DNA from: Chloroflexi bacterium GWC2_73_18
Lineage (GTDB): Bacteria; Chloroflexota; Limnocylindria; Limnocylindrales; CSP1-4
Assembly: GCA_001794945.1 (NCBI GenBank)
Contig: MGMJ01000014.1
Location: 1-37,254, forward strand
Direction: 5' to 3'
DNA length: 37,254 nucleotides
The notes under the pieces were generated by a model. That model saw nothing but the letters and a program-made list of their open reading frames with translations. It ran no database searches and had not been told where the DNA came from. Shown here piece after piece: positions 16,541 through 26,990 of this stretch (its first letter is position 1; each line of letters opens with the position of its first letter). Both the position numbers and the translations under genes were made by a program.

Positions 16541-16619
16541 CGGAGAGACCTCCATCTCTGATCGCCGGCCGCGGGCGGCGGGAGCGGTCAGCGTACCGCC
16601 GACGCGCGATGGCGACAAG

Positions 16620-16648
16620 GACAGCCGCCGGGAGGGCCGGCGGCTGTC
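16620..16648 (-). terminator. GC-rich hairpin, 12-bp perfect stem, 5-nt loop, no U tract
   Basis: GACAGCCGCCGG-GAGGG-CCGGCGGCTGTC downstream of the gene ending at 16697. Confidence 0.65.
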
Positions 16649-16696
16649 GGAGGAGGAGGGTGGCGGGTGGCGGGTCGGGCCCGCGAGGTCGGCCGA

Positions 16697-17107
16697 CTAG
16701 TGGTGGCAGGCGCCCGGCTGTCCGGCCGACTCGGCCGTCCGGAAGCTGCTGCCGCAGCCGCAGGCCGCCACCGCGTTCGGGTTGTTGACGGTGAAGCCGG
16801 CGCCCATCAGCGTATCGACGTAGTCGATCTCCGCGCCCTGGATGTACTGCACACTCTGGTCGTCGATGTAGACCCTGATGCCCTGCGACTCGACCGTCAG
16901 GTCGTCGGCGGTCGGCTGGTCTTCCAGCATCATCCCGTAGCGGAAGCCCGAGCAGCCGCCCGAGTAGACGTAGACCCGCAGGCCGATCGCGGGGTTCTGC
17001 TCCTGCTCGGTGAGTTCGCGCAGCTTCCCGGCGGCAGCATCCGAGAGCGTGACCGGCGGAGGCGTCACCTCCGGCTGGGGCTGGAGCTGGGGCTCGGTGT
17101 TCAACAT
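16697..17107 (-). CDS. HesB/IscA/ErpA-type iron-sulfur cluster carrier
   Basis: VTLSDAAAGKLRELTEQEQNPAIGLRVYVYSGGCSGFRYGMMLED...VDTLMGAGFTVNNPNAVAACGCGSSF. Confidence 0.95.
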   Translation of the reverse strand: MLNTEPQLQPQPEVTPPPVTLSDAAAGKLRELTEQEQNPAIGLRVYVYSGGCSGFRYGMMLEDQPTADDLTVESQGIRVYIDDQSVQYIQGAEIDYVDTLMGAGFTVNNPNAVAACGCGSSFRTAESAGQPGACHH

Positions 17108-17350
17108 CCGGTTCGGGACCTCTGTGCGTCTGCGTCGCCTTGTCGTCGATCCGCGCCGGCGCTTCGTCGCCGGCCCGCTCATCCTACGCCGGGACCCGGA
17201 GTTTCGGCAAGAGCGGCGCGAAAATCCGGGCCGGACGGGAGGCGACGCGCCGTTTCGACGGCGGGTGGCGCGCCGTCTGTCGCTGGCCGCCGACAACTGT
17301 CAGTGCGCCGTCTTGACAGCGGGCCCGGCCCGCGTCGAGCATCGGGCGCC

Positions 17351-17929
17351 GTGAACGACGACGCCACCGCCCTCGCCGCCGCCCTCGCGCGACCGCATCG
17401 CCGCATCGTCCTCGACGTCGGCTGCGGCGACGGCCGGGCGACCGCACGCCTCGCACGCAAGGAGCCCGAGACGCTGGCGATCGGGCTCGACGCGAACCTC
17501 GACATGGCGGCGCGCGTCCGGCGGCGCGCCGGACGGGACGCGTCGCGTGGAGGCGTGCCGAACCTGGCGCTCGTCCGGGCGAGCGCGGAGGCGCTCCCGC
17601 GGGAGCTGGCCGGCCGCGCCGACGAAGTGCGCGTGGAGTATCCCTGGGGGAGCCTCCTGGCCGGGCTGCTCAGCGAGGCCGGCGCGCCCGACGTCCTGGC
17701 CGGCTTGCGCGCGGCATTGCGTCCCGGCGGTCGGCTGTGGATCGTGCTCAACGCCCGCGCCACCCCGGACGACGCGGCGGACCGGCTGCGCGCGGGGCTC
17801 GAGGCCGCCGGGTTCGTCGGGATCCAGGTCGGGCGAACCGGCGTGGCGCCCTCGACCGGTTGGTCGAAACGGCTGGCCGCCGGCCGCCCGCTCGATGTCG
17901 TCCTGGCCGAGGCGCAGGCGCCAGCCTGA
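17351..17929 (+). CDS. SAM-dependent methyltransferase resembling KamB/NpmA 16S rRNA (A1408-N1) methyltransferases
   Basis: VLDVGCGDGRATARLARKEPETLAIGLDANLDMAARVRRRA...GVPNLALVRASAEALPRELAGRADEVRVEYPWGSLLAGLL. Confidence 0.8.
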   Translation: MNDDATALAAALARPHRRIVLDVGCGDGRATARLARKEPETLAIGLDANLDMAARVRRRAGRDASRGGVPNLALVRASAEALPRELAGRADEVRVEYPWGSLLAGLLSEAGAPDVLAGLRAALRPGGRLWIVLNARATPDDAADRLRAGLEAAGFVGIQVGRTGVAPSTGWSKRLAAGRPLDVVLAEAQAPA

Positions 17930-17950
17930 ACGTGCGGGGGGGGCGCGAGG

Positions 17951-18433
17951 TCAGACCCCCAGCCGGCCGGTGGCGGCCAGGACGCCGAGGACGAGCGCGA
18001 CCGTCACCACCACGAGGACGATCGCCAGGCGGAGGCCGCCGGCGCCGGCGAACGGGTCGGCCGCCCGCCGCTCCGCCTCACCGGGAACGACCGCGGCGAG
18101 CACCTCTTCGGGATCGCGGACGTGCGGGATGAGCCGCTCGGCGACGGTCGGTTCGGGCGGCAGATCGGGCGGGAGGAGCTGGGTCCGGCCGTCGCCGATG
18201 ACGAGGTCGAAGGTGGCAGCGGGCGGGTCGCCGGCCGACGGTCGTCGGTCGGGCCGGGCGGCTTCGGCAGGGACGACCCCGGCAGCAGCCGATCGGGTGG
18301 ACGGCGTCGGCGGCTCGGTCTCGGGACCGCGCCGGCCGAGCGCGCGGCGGACGAGGGCGATGGCGAAGGCGGCGAGCGCACCGCCGCCGACCACGGCGAC
18401 GACGGTGAGGAGGGCACGCCAGCGCGACTTCAC
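17951..18433 (-). CDS. hypothetical protein with N- and C-terminal membrane helices
   Basis: [28 protein letters not shown] ... [33 protein letters not shown] 7 nt before GTG. Confidence 0.7.
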   Translation of the reverse strand: MKSRWRALLTVVAVVGGGALAAFAIALVRRALGRRGPETEPPTPSTRSAAAGVVPAEAARPDRRPSAGDPPAATFDLVIGDGRTQLLPPDLPPEPTVAERLIPHVRDPEEVLAAVVPGEAERRAADPFAGAGGLRLAIVLVVVTVALVLGVLAATGRLGV

Positions 18434-18488
18434 ACGGGCGATGCTACTCCAGCGTGTCGACGGAGCGCGGCGCCCGGCCGCGTCGTCC

Positions 18489-19718
<1,230 letters not shown>

Positions 19719-19746
19719 GGGGCGATTGTAGGCGGCGCCAGCGGGC

Positions 19747-19798
19747 GGGCGGCCGGCAGGTGGCGCGCGGGCGGCCGGCAGGTGGCGCGCGGGCGGCC
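19747..19798 (+). repeat. 22-bp tandem repeat, about 2.4 copies
   Basis: GGGCGGCCGGCAGGTGGCGCGC x2 then GGGCGGCC; sits just upstream of the thiolase start. Confidence 0.9.
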
Positions 19799-19808
19799 TT
19801 CTTCGCGT

Positions 19809-19994
19809 CTACGACGGCCGGTCGTTCGACGGATGTCGAGAGGCGCTGGCGACCCGGGAACGCGTCCCGGCGGCCCGAGCGGACGCTCGCCCGAGGCGCG
19901 ACCACCCTCGACGACGCTGGCGATCGGCGGCCCGCCTCCGGGTGCAGTACCAACCCGACCGTCGATCGATCCGTCGAACGATGGTCCGTCGTAA
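19809..19994. repeat. family 1 inverted-arm element, copy B (186 bp)
   Basis: Left CTACGACGGCCGGTCGTTCGACGGAT; right arm ATCCGTCGAACGATGGTCCGTCGTAA, reverse complement TTACGACGGACCATCGTTCGACGGAT. Confidence 0.85.
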
Positions 19995-20177
19995 GCCGGA
20001 CGAACAGGGCGGGGGCCAGGCCAGCGACTGGCGGCCTGGCCGGCAGGCGCGTGCTCCAGGCCACGGCCCGGTCGAGCGATCGAAGAGTCAGTGAAGCGTG
20101 AGCAAAGTCGGGGTGAAGGGCCGACGTCCATCATCCGGCCCATGGACGATCAACAGGTCGGGGCCGCGTTCTGAGCA

Positions 20178-20795
20178 CTGCGGCGGCGACTGGGCCTCCG
20201 CCAGGGGACATCGGAGAGCGCGCCGATGTCAGCCAGGACTCGGTCTCGCTGGTCGAGCGCGGCCGGCTCGAGCGGGTCAGCCTGCCGACGATGCGCCGCA
20301 TCGCGGCGACGCTCGACGCCACCCTCACCGTGACGGTGCGCTGGCGGGGCGGGGAGTTGTACTGGCTCCTGCGATGAGGAGCACGCCCGATTGGTCGAGG
20401 CGGCCGTGGCCATGCTGCGCGCGGAGGGTTGGGACGTGACCGTCGAGTACTCGTACAACCACTTCGGGGAGAGAGGCTCGTTGGACGTGGTCGGCTGGCA
20501 CGCGACGCGAATGGCGCTCCTGATCGTCGAGGTGAAGGTCCGGGTGCTCGACGTGCAGGATCTCCACGCCGGCGTCGACCGGAAGGCCCGGGTGGTTCCG
20601 GCGCTCCTCGCCGCGCAGCGCGGCTGGCGGGCCCGGACCGTCGGGCGCCTGGTGGTCGTGCGCGACACGCCGGCCAACCGAGCGGTGGTCGCCCGGCACG
20701 CGCAGACTTTCGCCGCCTCGCTGCCCCAGAGGGCTCGCGAAGCCGCGCGTTGGCTCCGGGACCCGGTGGGGCAGCTGACGGCGCTCTGGTTCGTC
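20178..20795 (+). pseudogene. HTH (XRE-like) protein with C-terminal nuclease-like domain, two frameshifts
   Basis: LRRRLGLRQ | GDIGERADVSQDSVSLVERGRLERVSLPTMRRIAATLDATLTVTVRWRGGELYWLL | DEEHARLVEAAVAMLRAEGWDVTVEYSYNHFGERGSLDVVGWHATRMALLIVEVKVRVLD...; frame switches near 20204 and 20372. Confidence 0.7.
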
Positions 20796-20799
20796 AGGC

Positions 20800-20996
20800 C
20801 TGCGACGGACCGTCGTTCGACGAAGCGTGGCGGGCACGTTGGCTCGGTCAGGCGCTCCGGAATGCGGGGCTCGCGCCCCGGAGCGCCGTCGGGCCGCGCT
20901 CACGGGGACGCGGCGGACGAGCCGTCAGCCCTCGTCACGGGCCCACCGGCGCCGTGGCGACCGCGAACCGTTCCGTCGAACGACGGACCGTCGTAA
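20800..20996. repeat. family 1 inverted-arm element, copy C (197 bp)
   Basis: Left CTGCGACGGACCGTCGTTCGACGAAG; right TTCCGTCGAACGACGGACCGTCGTAA. Interior has a strong GGCGCTCC..GGAGCGCC hairpin. Confidence 0.85.
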
Positions 20997-21026
20997 CGAA
21001 GAGAAGGCGGCTGGTGGCGGGGCCCC

Positions 21027-21803
21027 CTAGCCCGCGAACTCGATCAGCTCGCCGCCGACCAGCTCGAAGACGCGGCGGTCGACCGGCTCGTCGGCGGCGC
21101 CGGACTGCTCGACGAGGAACTCGTGGAAGAGCGTGGCGAACTCGTCGTCGCCCGGCAGCAGCGCGCCCGCCACCAGCAGATGCCGCTCGGGGAGACCCAC
21201 GAGGAGGCGCGCCCTCGCCGGGTCGGACAGGCCTTCCGCCAGGGACGTCGCCAGGTGGGCGCGCGCCTCTGGGAGGAGGATCCGCGCCGCGTCGTAGCCC
21301 TCGCCAGTCGCCGACGAGACCAGCCGCCGGCTGCCGGATGTCTCCTCGACCCAGGTCGCCTCGCGGGACCAGGCGGCGAGGTTGGCCAGGGCGGCCTCCT
21401 CGACGTCGGCGCCCAGGACGCCCCAGGAGAGGAGATGGTCCCGGTTGACGAGCACGTCGTACCCGCCGGCGGCCATGCCGTAGACCACGACGAGGTCGCA
21501 GGGGCCGGCCCGCACGATCGGGCGGGCGGACCCGTGGGCAGCGACGATGGTGGGTGGGGCGGTCAGCGCCTCCTCCAGCGGGATGCCGACCGTGCCGGTC
21601 GGTCGGAGGAGCGGGTAGATGCGTCCCCTGGCGCTCTCCCAGTCGTGCCCCGTCGCCACTGCGGGGGCCCCGGGAGCGTCGGGAACGTGGTGGCCGCTCA
21701 CCGGGGCGTTCGCGTCGATCGGGGCGAGGAGGTCGGGTGCGCGGTCGCGCACCTCGCCGGTCGCGTCGTCGGCCGTGTCGCGCATGGACCAGTCCCTCTC
21801 CAC
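21027..21803 (-). CDS. conserved hypothetical protein (DUF1444-like)
   Basis: WESARGRIYPLLRPTGTVG...DLVVVYGMAAGGYDVLVNRDHLLSWGVLGADVEEAALANLAAWS...SATGEGYDAARILLPEARAHLATSL; GGGGGAGGG upstream of GTG. Confidence 0.7.
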   Translation of the reverse strand: MERDWSMRDTADDATGEVRDRAPDLLAPIDANAPVSGHHVPDAPGAPAVATGHDWESARGRIYPLLRPTGTVGIPLEEALTAPPTIVAAHGSARPIVRAGPCDLVVVYGMAAGGYDVLVNRDHLLSWGVLGADVEEAALANLAAWSREATWVEETSGSRRLVSSATGEGYDAARILLPEARAHLATSLAEGLSDPARARLLVGLPERHLLVAGALLPGDDEFATLFHEFLVEQSGAADEPVDRRVFELVGGELIEFAG

Positions 21804-21930
21804 GTGACCCTCCCCCGGTGACGCCGGGATGGAGGCGGGTGGGCGCCGCCCAACTGCGCATAGGGTAGCGCCTCGACCTTGCGGCGCGCCTGTCGGCCGC
21901 CCCCGTCTCGCCTTTCGGCCTCCCGCGGCC

Positions 21931-22731
21931 CTACCGCCCCTTCCACTCGGGGCGGCGCTTCTCCAGGAAGGCGCCCATCCCCTCGACCCGGTCGTCGCTG
22001 GCGAAGAGCAGGTAGAAGAGGCGGCGCTCGTGGGCGACGCCGGCCCCGAGCGACATCTCGTAGGCCGCGTTGACCGCCTCCTTCGCCGCCATGACGGCGA
22101 GCGGCGGCATCGCCGCGATCGTGCCGGCCAACTCCAGGGCGGCCGCCACCACCTCCCGAGCCGGGACGAGCCGCGTCACCAGGCCCCGCGCCTCGGCCTC
22201 CCGCGCCGGCAGGTTCGCCCCGGTGAGGACGAGCTCCATCGCCCGCGCCTTGCCGAGCGCGCGGGTCAGCCGCTGCGTCCCGCCGACGCCGGGAATGACC
22301 CCGAGCTTCACCTCGGGCTGCCCGAAGACGGCGTCGTCTGCCGCGACGATCATGTCGCAGGCCATCGCCAGCTCGCAGCCGCCCCCGAAGGCGTAGCCGT
22401 GCACGGCGGCGACGATCGGCTTGCGGATCCCGCGGACCCGATCCCAGCGCGAGAACGGATCGTCCGCGAGCAGCCCGGGCGCCGTCCGGGCGGCCATCTC
22501 GCGGATGTCGGCGCCCGCCGAGAAGGCGCGTCCCGCCCCGGTGAGGACGATGCACCGACACGCCGCGTCGGCGTCGAGCCGTTCGAGCTCCTCGACGAGC
22601 CGGCCCATGACAGCGAGGCCGAGGGCGTTGACCGGCGGACGGTCGATCGTGACGAGCGCCACCCCGACGACGGCAGCGCCGTCGGGGCCGACGGCCGGGA
22701 GGTCTACGCGGACGGGATCGGGCTCGCTCAC
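21931..22731 (-). CDS. enoyl-CoA hydratase/isomerase family protein
   Basis: GAGRAFSAGADIREMA, GYAFGGGCELAMACDMIVAADDAVFGQPEVKLGVIPGVGGTQRLTRALGKARAMELVLTG. Confidence 0.95.
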   Translation of the reverse strand: MSEPDPVRVDLPAVGPDGAAVVGVALVTIDRPPVNALGLAVMGRLVEELERLDADAACRCIVLTGAGRAFSAGADIREMAARTAPGLLADDPFSRWDRVRGIRKPIVAAVHGYAFGGGCELAMACDMIVAADDAVFGQPEVKLGVIPGVGGTQRLTRALGKARAMELVLTGANLPAREAEARGLVTRLVPAREVVAAALELAGTIAAMPPLAVMAAKEAVNAAYEMSLGAGVAHERRLFYLLFASDDRVEGMGAFLEKRRPEWKGR

Positions 22732-22748
22732 GGCCGACAGTATCGCGC

Positions 22749-23588
22749 TCACCAGCGGCGCTCGCCCGGCGGATGGGCGGTCGGGCGCGAGCGGCCGACC
22801 CGGGCGGCCCGCGCGCGGGCGGCCCCCTCGGTCGACCGGTAGAAGCCGGCGCACGCCTCGTTGAAGAGACCGGGCCGGACCACCTGGACGCGGTGGTCGC
22901 AGTCCGGGACGACGAGGAGGCGCGCGTCGGGGAGCTGGCGACAGAGCGCCTCGGCGTGCGAGACGGGCACGAACGGGTCGCGGTCGCCAACGACGACGAG
23001 CGTCGGGGCGGTGATCCGGCGCAGGTCGCGCGGCGTGGGAACGGAAGCTTCGGCGATGTCTCGGCCGATCGCCGCGGCGAGCCTCCGCCACGCTCCCGGA
23101 CCCTGCGCCGCGTGGCGCCGTTCCAGGGCCGCCGCCCAGGCCGGGTCGTCGCGCTCGATCCGCTCCGGGTCGAGAAGCCGGCGCGAGACCGAGGTGCGCG
23201 GCTCGGCCAGGACGTCGACGCCGACGAGCACCAGCGTGCGGAGCCGCTCCGGGGAGCGGATCGCGAATCGGAGCGCCGTCCCGCCGCCCATCGAGAAGCC
23301 GACGAGGTGGAAGGTCGCCAGCGCGAGCGCGTCGGCGAAGGCGGCCAGGTCGTCCACCAGCATCTCGGCCGACCAGCCGCGGGCGACGTCCCAGGCCGTC
23401 CCGGCGTGGCCGCGCGCGTCGGGGAGGTGGACCCGGAAGTGCCGCCGGAAGGCGGGGAGCTGGGCCGCCCAGTCCTCCCGCCCCGACGAGGTCGCGCCGT
23501 GGAGCATGATCAGCGGCGTGCCGGCGCCCTCGGCAACGTAGGCGATGGCGAGACCGTTCGCCTCGACGGTCCGTGGCGGGCCCGCCAC
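22749..23588 (-). CDS. alpha/beta hydrolase
   Basis: LIMLHGATSSGREDW, LVGFSMGGGTALRFA, APTLVVVGDRDPFVPVSHA. Confidence 0.93.
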   Translation of the reverse strand: MAGPPRTVEANGLAIAYVAEGAGTPLIMLHGATSSGREDWAAQLPAFRRHFRVHLPDARGHAGTAWDVARGWSAEMLVDDLAAFADALALATFHLVGFSMGGGTALRFAIRSPERLRTLVLVGVDVLAEPRTSVSRRLLDPERIERDDPAWAAALERRHAAQGPGAWRRLAAAIGRDIAEASVPTPRDLRRITAPTLVVVGDRDPFVPVSHAEALCRQLPDARLLVVPDCDHRVQVVRPGLFNEACAGFYRSTEGAARARAARVGRSRPTAHPPGERRW

Positions 23589-23595
23589 CGCCGCG

Positions 23596-24144
23596 TCAGC
23601 TCTCGGGCTTGCCGAGCAGGTCGGCCGGCGCCGCGCGCTCGATCCGCAGGTAGTGCCCGCGGTAGTAGAGGAGCGGGAAGGCCGGCTGGTCGGTGTGCGC
23701 CTCGGCCGACTCGACCCGCCCGATGAAGATCGTGTGGTCGCCGGCGTCGTGGGCGGCCTCGACGCTGCATTCGAAGGCGGCGACCGCCGCGTCGAGGATC
23801 GGCAGGCCGAACGGGCCGGGGTGGTGGGAGGCGCCGCAGAACTCGGCGCGCGACGGCGTCACCGGGGCGCCGGCGAAGCAGTCAGAGAGCGCCTGGGCGT
23901 CCTCGGCCAGGATGTTGACGGCGAAGCGGCCGCTCCGACGGACGATCGGGTGGATCGAGCGCTCGCGGCCGATGCAGACGAGCACGAGCGGCGGATCGAG
24001 CGAGACGCTGCTGAAGGCGTTGACGGTGGTTCCCCAGGGGACGGACGCGCGGCCACCGTTCGGCGTCGCGAGACTGGTCACGACCGCGACGCCGGTCGGG
24101 AAGTAGCCGAGGACCCTGCGGAAGAGCTCGCCGTCGATCGCCAT
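23596..24144 (-). CDS. flavin reductase-like, FMN-binding
   Basis: FRRVLGYFPTGVAVVTSLATPNGGRASVPWGTTVNAFSSVSLDPPLVLVCIGRERSIHPIVRRSGRFAVNILAEDAQALSDCFA; TACACT 7 nt before ATG. Confidence 0.95.
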   Translation of the reverse strand: MAIDGELFRRVLGYFPTGVAVVTSLATPNGGRASVPWGTTVNAFSSVSLDPPLVLVCIGRERSIHPIVRRSGRFAVNILAEDAQALSDCFAGAPVTPSRAEFCGASHHPGPFGLPILDAAVAAFECSVEAAHDAGDHTIFIGRVESAEAHTDQPAFPLLYYRGHYLRIERAAPADLLGKPES

Positions 24145-24223
24145 CGGCGGCAGTGTAGTCGGAGCGAGCGGTCGGTCCCGCGCAGCGCCTATCATCGCCG
24201 CCATCCAACCGCGGGAGGAGGCG

Positions 24224-24841
24224 ATGCCGGGCGCCTGGTTCTACAACCTGATCTACCGCTTCGGCGCGCCGTGGGAGGGTGGCCCGCGCCCGGAGCTGGT
24301 CGAGCTGGTGAACTCCGGGGTCCTGGCGCCGGCGACGCTTCCGCCGGGCCGGGCGGTCGACCTGGGCTGCGGTAGCGGTGCCAACGCCGTCTTCCTGGCC
24401 GAGCACGGCTTCACGGCGACCGGCATCGACTTCTCACCGGTCGCCCTGCGTAAGGCGACGCGGCTGGCGGCGACCCGTGGCGTGGCCGAGCGGACGCACT
24501 GGGTCCACGGCGATCTCACCGCGCCGTCCGTCCCGGGCGCCGAGGGCCCGTTCGACCTGCTCGTCGACTACGGCACGCTCGACGACCTCGGGGCCGACGG
24601 ACGCCGCGCCATGGCGGAGCTGGCGACGCGGCTCGCCCGTCCCGGCGCGAAGTTCCTCCTCTGGTGCTTCTACGCCGCGCCCGAAGAGCTGCCACGAATC
24701 AGCTTCAGCGGCCCGTCCAGGCTCTCGCCGGCGATCGCCCCGGGCGAGGAGACGGCGCTCTTCGGCGACGCCTTCGAGATCGAGCGCCTCCCGGAACCCT
24801 CGCGCGGCCCCTACGCCTGCTTCCTGATGACGCGCCGGTAG
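24224..24841 (+). CDS. class I SAM-dependent methyltransferase
   Basis: GRAVDLGCGSGANAVFLAEHGFTATGIDFSPVALRKATRLA...; GGGAGGAGG before ATG. Confidence 0.92.
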   Translation: MPGAWFYNLIYRFGAPWEGGPRPELVELVNSGVLAPATLPPGRAVDLGCGSGANAVFLAEHGFTATGIDFSPVALRKATRLAATRGVAERTHWVHGDLTAPSVPGAEGPFDLLVDYGTLDDLGADGRRAMAELATRLARPGAKFLLWCFYAAPEELPRISFSGPSRLSPAIAPGEETALFGDAFEIERLPEPSRGPYACFLMTRR

Positions 24842-24949
24842 CGGGCCCGATGAGTGGAGACTGATGCCCCCCGCGGGGGGCCGCGGCGCGCTGGTAGGGA
24901 AGTGGCATTCGCCGCGGGGGAACGCCGCCGCCTGCGGGGCTCGGTCTTC

Positions 24950-25059
24950 GCTTCCCGTCGAACGGTACGTCGGCGAGCGCTCCGACGCGCGCTTCAGCCA
25001 CGGCCTGTGCCCCGACTGCATACCCGGAGTACGCGGATCTGGCAGACGCGGAGGCGTGA
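24950..25059 (+). pseudogene. C-terminal remnant of a sensor/PAS-kinase-like protein with a frameshift
   Basis: SLPVERYVGERSDARFSHGLCPDC in one frame, then YPEYADLADAEA-stop in another; matches the SHGxCPDCxxxxYPE tail seen in many sensor proteins. Confidence 0.6.
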
Positions 25060-25140
25060 CGTCCGCTGGGTCCGGCCGCGCTGGTCGGCGCAGGGAGCGG
25101 CCACGGGGCCGGTCGGCGCGGGGAGCGACCACGGACGCCA

Positions 25141-25257
25141 TCGTGCCACTGTGATTGGCAGAAGCGGCAGCGGCGGTAGGGCCGGGCGGCGGAGTGGGCC
25201 GTTCCGAGGACGATCGACGCTCACGACCGACCGGACCTGCCACGGGGAGTGGCACGA
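25141..25257. repeat. family 2 inverted-arm element, copy a (117 bp)
   Basis: Left TCGTGCCACTGTGATTGGCAG (25141-25161); right CTGCCACGGGGAGTGGCACGA (25237-25257), reverse complement TCGTGCCACTCCCCGTGGCAG. Confidence 0.65.
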
Positions 25258-25339
25258 GGAGTACCGGCGGCTCGGGCCCGCTTCGGCGGGCCGCCCCCCG
25301 CCCCGTCGCTCGGGTCCGGCTCCTCCAGGAGACCTCCGG

Positions 25340-26923
25340 CTACCCGCCCGTCCCGATCGGACCGGTCGGCGGCTCGTAGCCCTCCGGCATCCGCGGCGTG
25401 AAGCGGAAGCCACCCGCCACGCCCGGCTCGGTCAGCTCGCGCGGCGCGAGGATCTGGTCGAGCTCCTCGGCGGTGAAGATCCCCTTCTCCAGGATGAGCT
25501 GGCGGATCGTCTTGCCGGTTCGCACCGCCTCCTTCGAGATGTCCGCCGCCAGCGCGTAGCCGAGGTACGGCGCGAGCGGCGTCGCCAGCGCGCTCGACTC
25601 CTCCATCAGCAGCGCGCAGCGCTCCCGGTCGACAGTGATACCGCTGACGCAGAACTGGGCGAAGGCGCGGGTCATGTTGGCGAGCATCTGGAGCGACTCG
25701 AGCGTGTCGTAGGCGATCATCGGCATCATGACGTTGAGCTCGAGCTGCCCGGCCGAGGCGGCCCAGGCGACGCCCAGGTCGTTGCCGATCACGTGGAAGC
25801 AGACCATGGAGAGCGTCTCGGCCATGACCGGGTTGACCTTGCCGGGCATGATCGAGGAGCCGGGCTGGACCGCCGGCAGGGCGATCTCGGCGAAGCCGGT
25901 GCGTGGCCCGGACGAGAGGAGGCGCAGGTCCTCCGACAGCTTGATCAGGTCGACGGCGAGACCGCGCAGGGCCGCCGAGACCTCGACCATGGGGCGCATC
26001 GACTGGGTCGCCTGGACGAGCGACTCGGCCGTCCGCAGCTCGTGGCCGGTCTGCTCCGACAGGTAGCGGATCACCAGCTCGATGTAGCGCGGCTCGGCGT
26101 TGAGCCCCGTCCCCACCGCCGTCGCGCCGATGTTCTGCTCCTTCGCCGACTCCGCGGCGGAGCCGATGTTCGTGCGCGCCCGCCGCAGGGTGAGCGCCCA
26201 GGCGGCGAACTCCTGGCCGAGGCGGATCGGGACCGCGTCCTGCATGTGCGTGCGGCCCGACTTGAGGACGTCGTCGAACTCGGCCGCCTTGGCGTCGAGG
26301 GCGGCGATCAACTCGTCGAGGGCGGGCAGCAGGTCGCGCACCAGGTCGAGCGTGGCGACGCGCATCGCGGTGGGGATGACGTCGTTGGTCGACTGCGCCA
26401 TGTTGACGTGGTCGTTGGGGGAGACGCGCCGGTAGTCGCCGCGGTGGGTCGCCGCCTGCTCGGGCGTCTCGCCGGCGTCGAGGGCGAGGAGCTCGATGGC
26501 GCGGTTGGCGAGCACCTCGTTGGTGTTCATGTTGTGGCTCGTGCCGGCGCCCGAGCCGTAGGGGTCGACGACGAAGCTGCCGATCAGCTCACCGGTCCTG
26601 GGTGTCGCCGCCTCGCCGGTGGCGAGCGCCTCGTCCGCGGCGCGCACGATCGCGTCGTGCAGATGGTCGGGGAGGCGCCCCGTGGCGTGGTTGGCGCGCG
26701 CCGCCGCCTTCTTCACCTGGAGGAGGCCGCGAATCATGGCCGGGTGCGGACCGCGGCGGCCGCTGATCGGGAAATTTACGACGGCGCGGGCGGTCTGGAC
26801 GCCGTGGTAGGCGTCGGCCGGGACCTCGAGCCAGCCGAGCGGGTCCTTCTCGATGCGGAGACCGGGGCGGGGGGTCGGTGGTTGCGCCGGGCTCGCGCGG
26901 GTCGATGTCGTCATGCTCGTCAT
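25340..26923 (-). CDS. aspA: aspartate ammonia-lyase / class II fumarase family
   Basis: EVPADAYHGVQTARAVVNFPISGRR, HVNMAQSTNDVIPTAMRVA, GSSIMPGKVNPVMAETLSMVCFHVIGND. Confidence 0.92.
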   Translation of the reverse strand: MTSMTTSTRASPAQPPTPRPGLRIEKDPLGWLEVPADAYHGVQTARAVVNFPISGRRGPHPAMIRGLLQVKKAAARANHATGRLPDHLHDAIVRAADEALATGEAATPRTGELIGSFVVDPYGSGAGTSHNMNTNEVLANRAIELLALDAGETPEQAATHRGDYRRVSPNDHVNMAQSTNDVIPTAMRVATLDLVRDLLPALDELIAALDAKAAEFDDVLKSGRTHMQDAVPIRLGQEFAAWALTLRRARTNIGSAAESAKEQNIGATAVGTGLNAEPRYIELVIRYLSEQTGHELRTAESLVQATQSMRPMVEVSAALRGLAVDLIKLSEDLRLLSSGPRTGFAEIALPAVQPGSSIMPGKVNPVMAETLSMVCFHVIGNDLGVAWAASAGQLELNVMMPMIAYDTLESLQMLANMTRAFAQFCVSGITVDRERCALLMEESSALATPLAPYLGYALAADISKEAVRTGKTIRQLILEKGIFTAEELDQILAPRELTEPGVAGGFRFTPRMPEGYEPPTGPIGTGG

Positions 26924-26990
26924 TGTCGGCGTGCGCTCGCCGCGAGTCCAGTCGTCGTCCTCCCCCGGCGGATCCCGCGGCTCTGCTCCG

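Noticed and set aside
17936-17943. Run of eight G residues after the rRNA methyltransferase stop
   Set aside because: Expected at this base composition; intergenic between convergent genes.
24899-24905. Third AGTGGCA copy as an additional family 2 arm
   Set aside because: Only seven bases match and no palindromic arm or partner at the expected distance.
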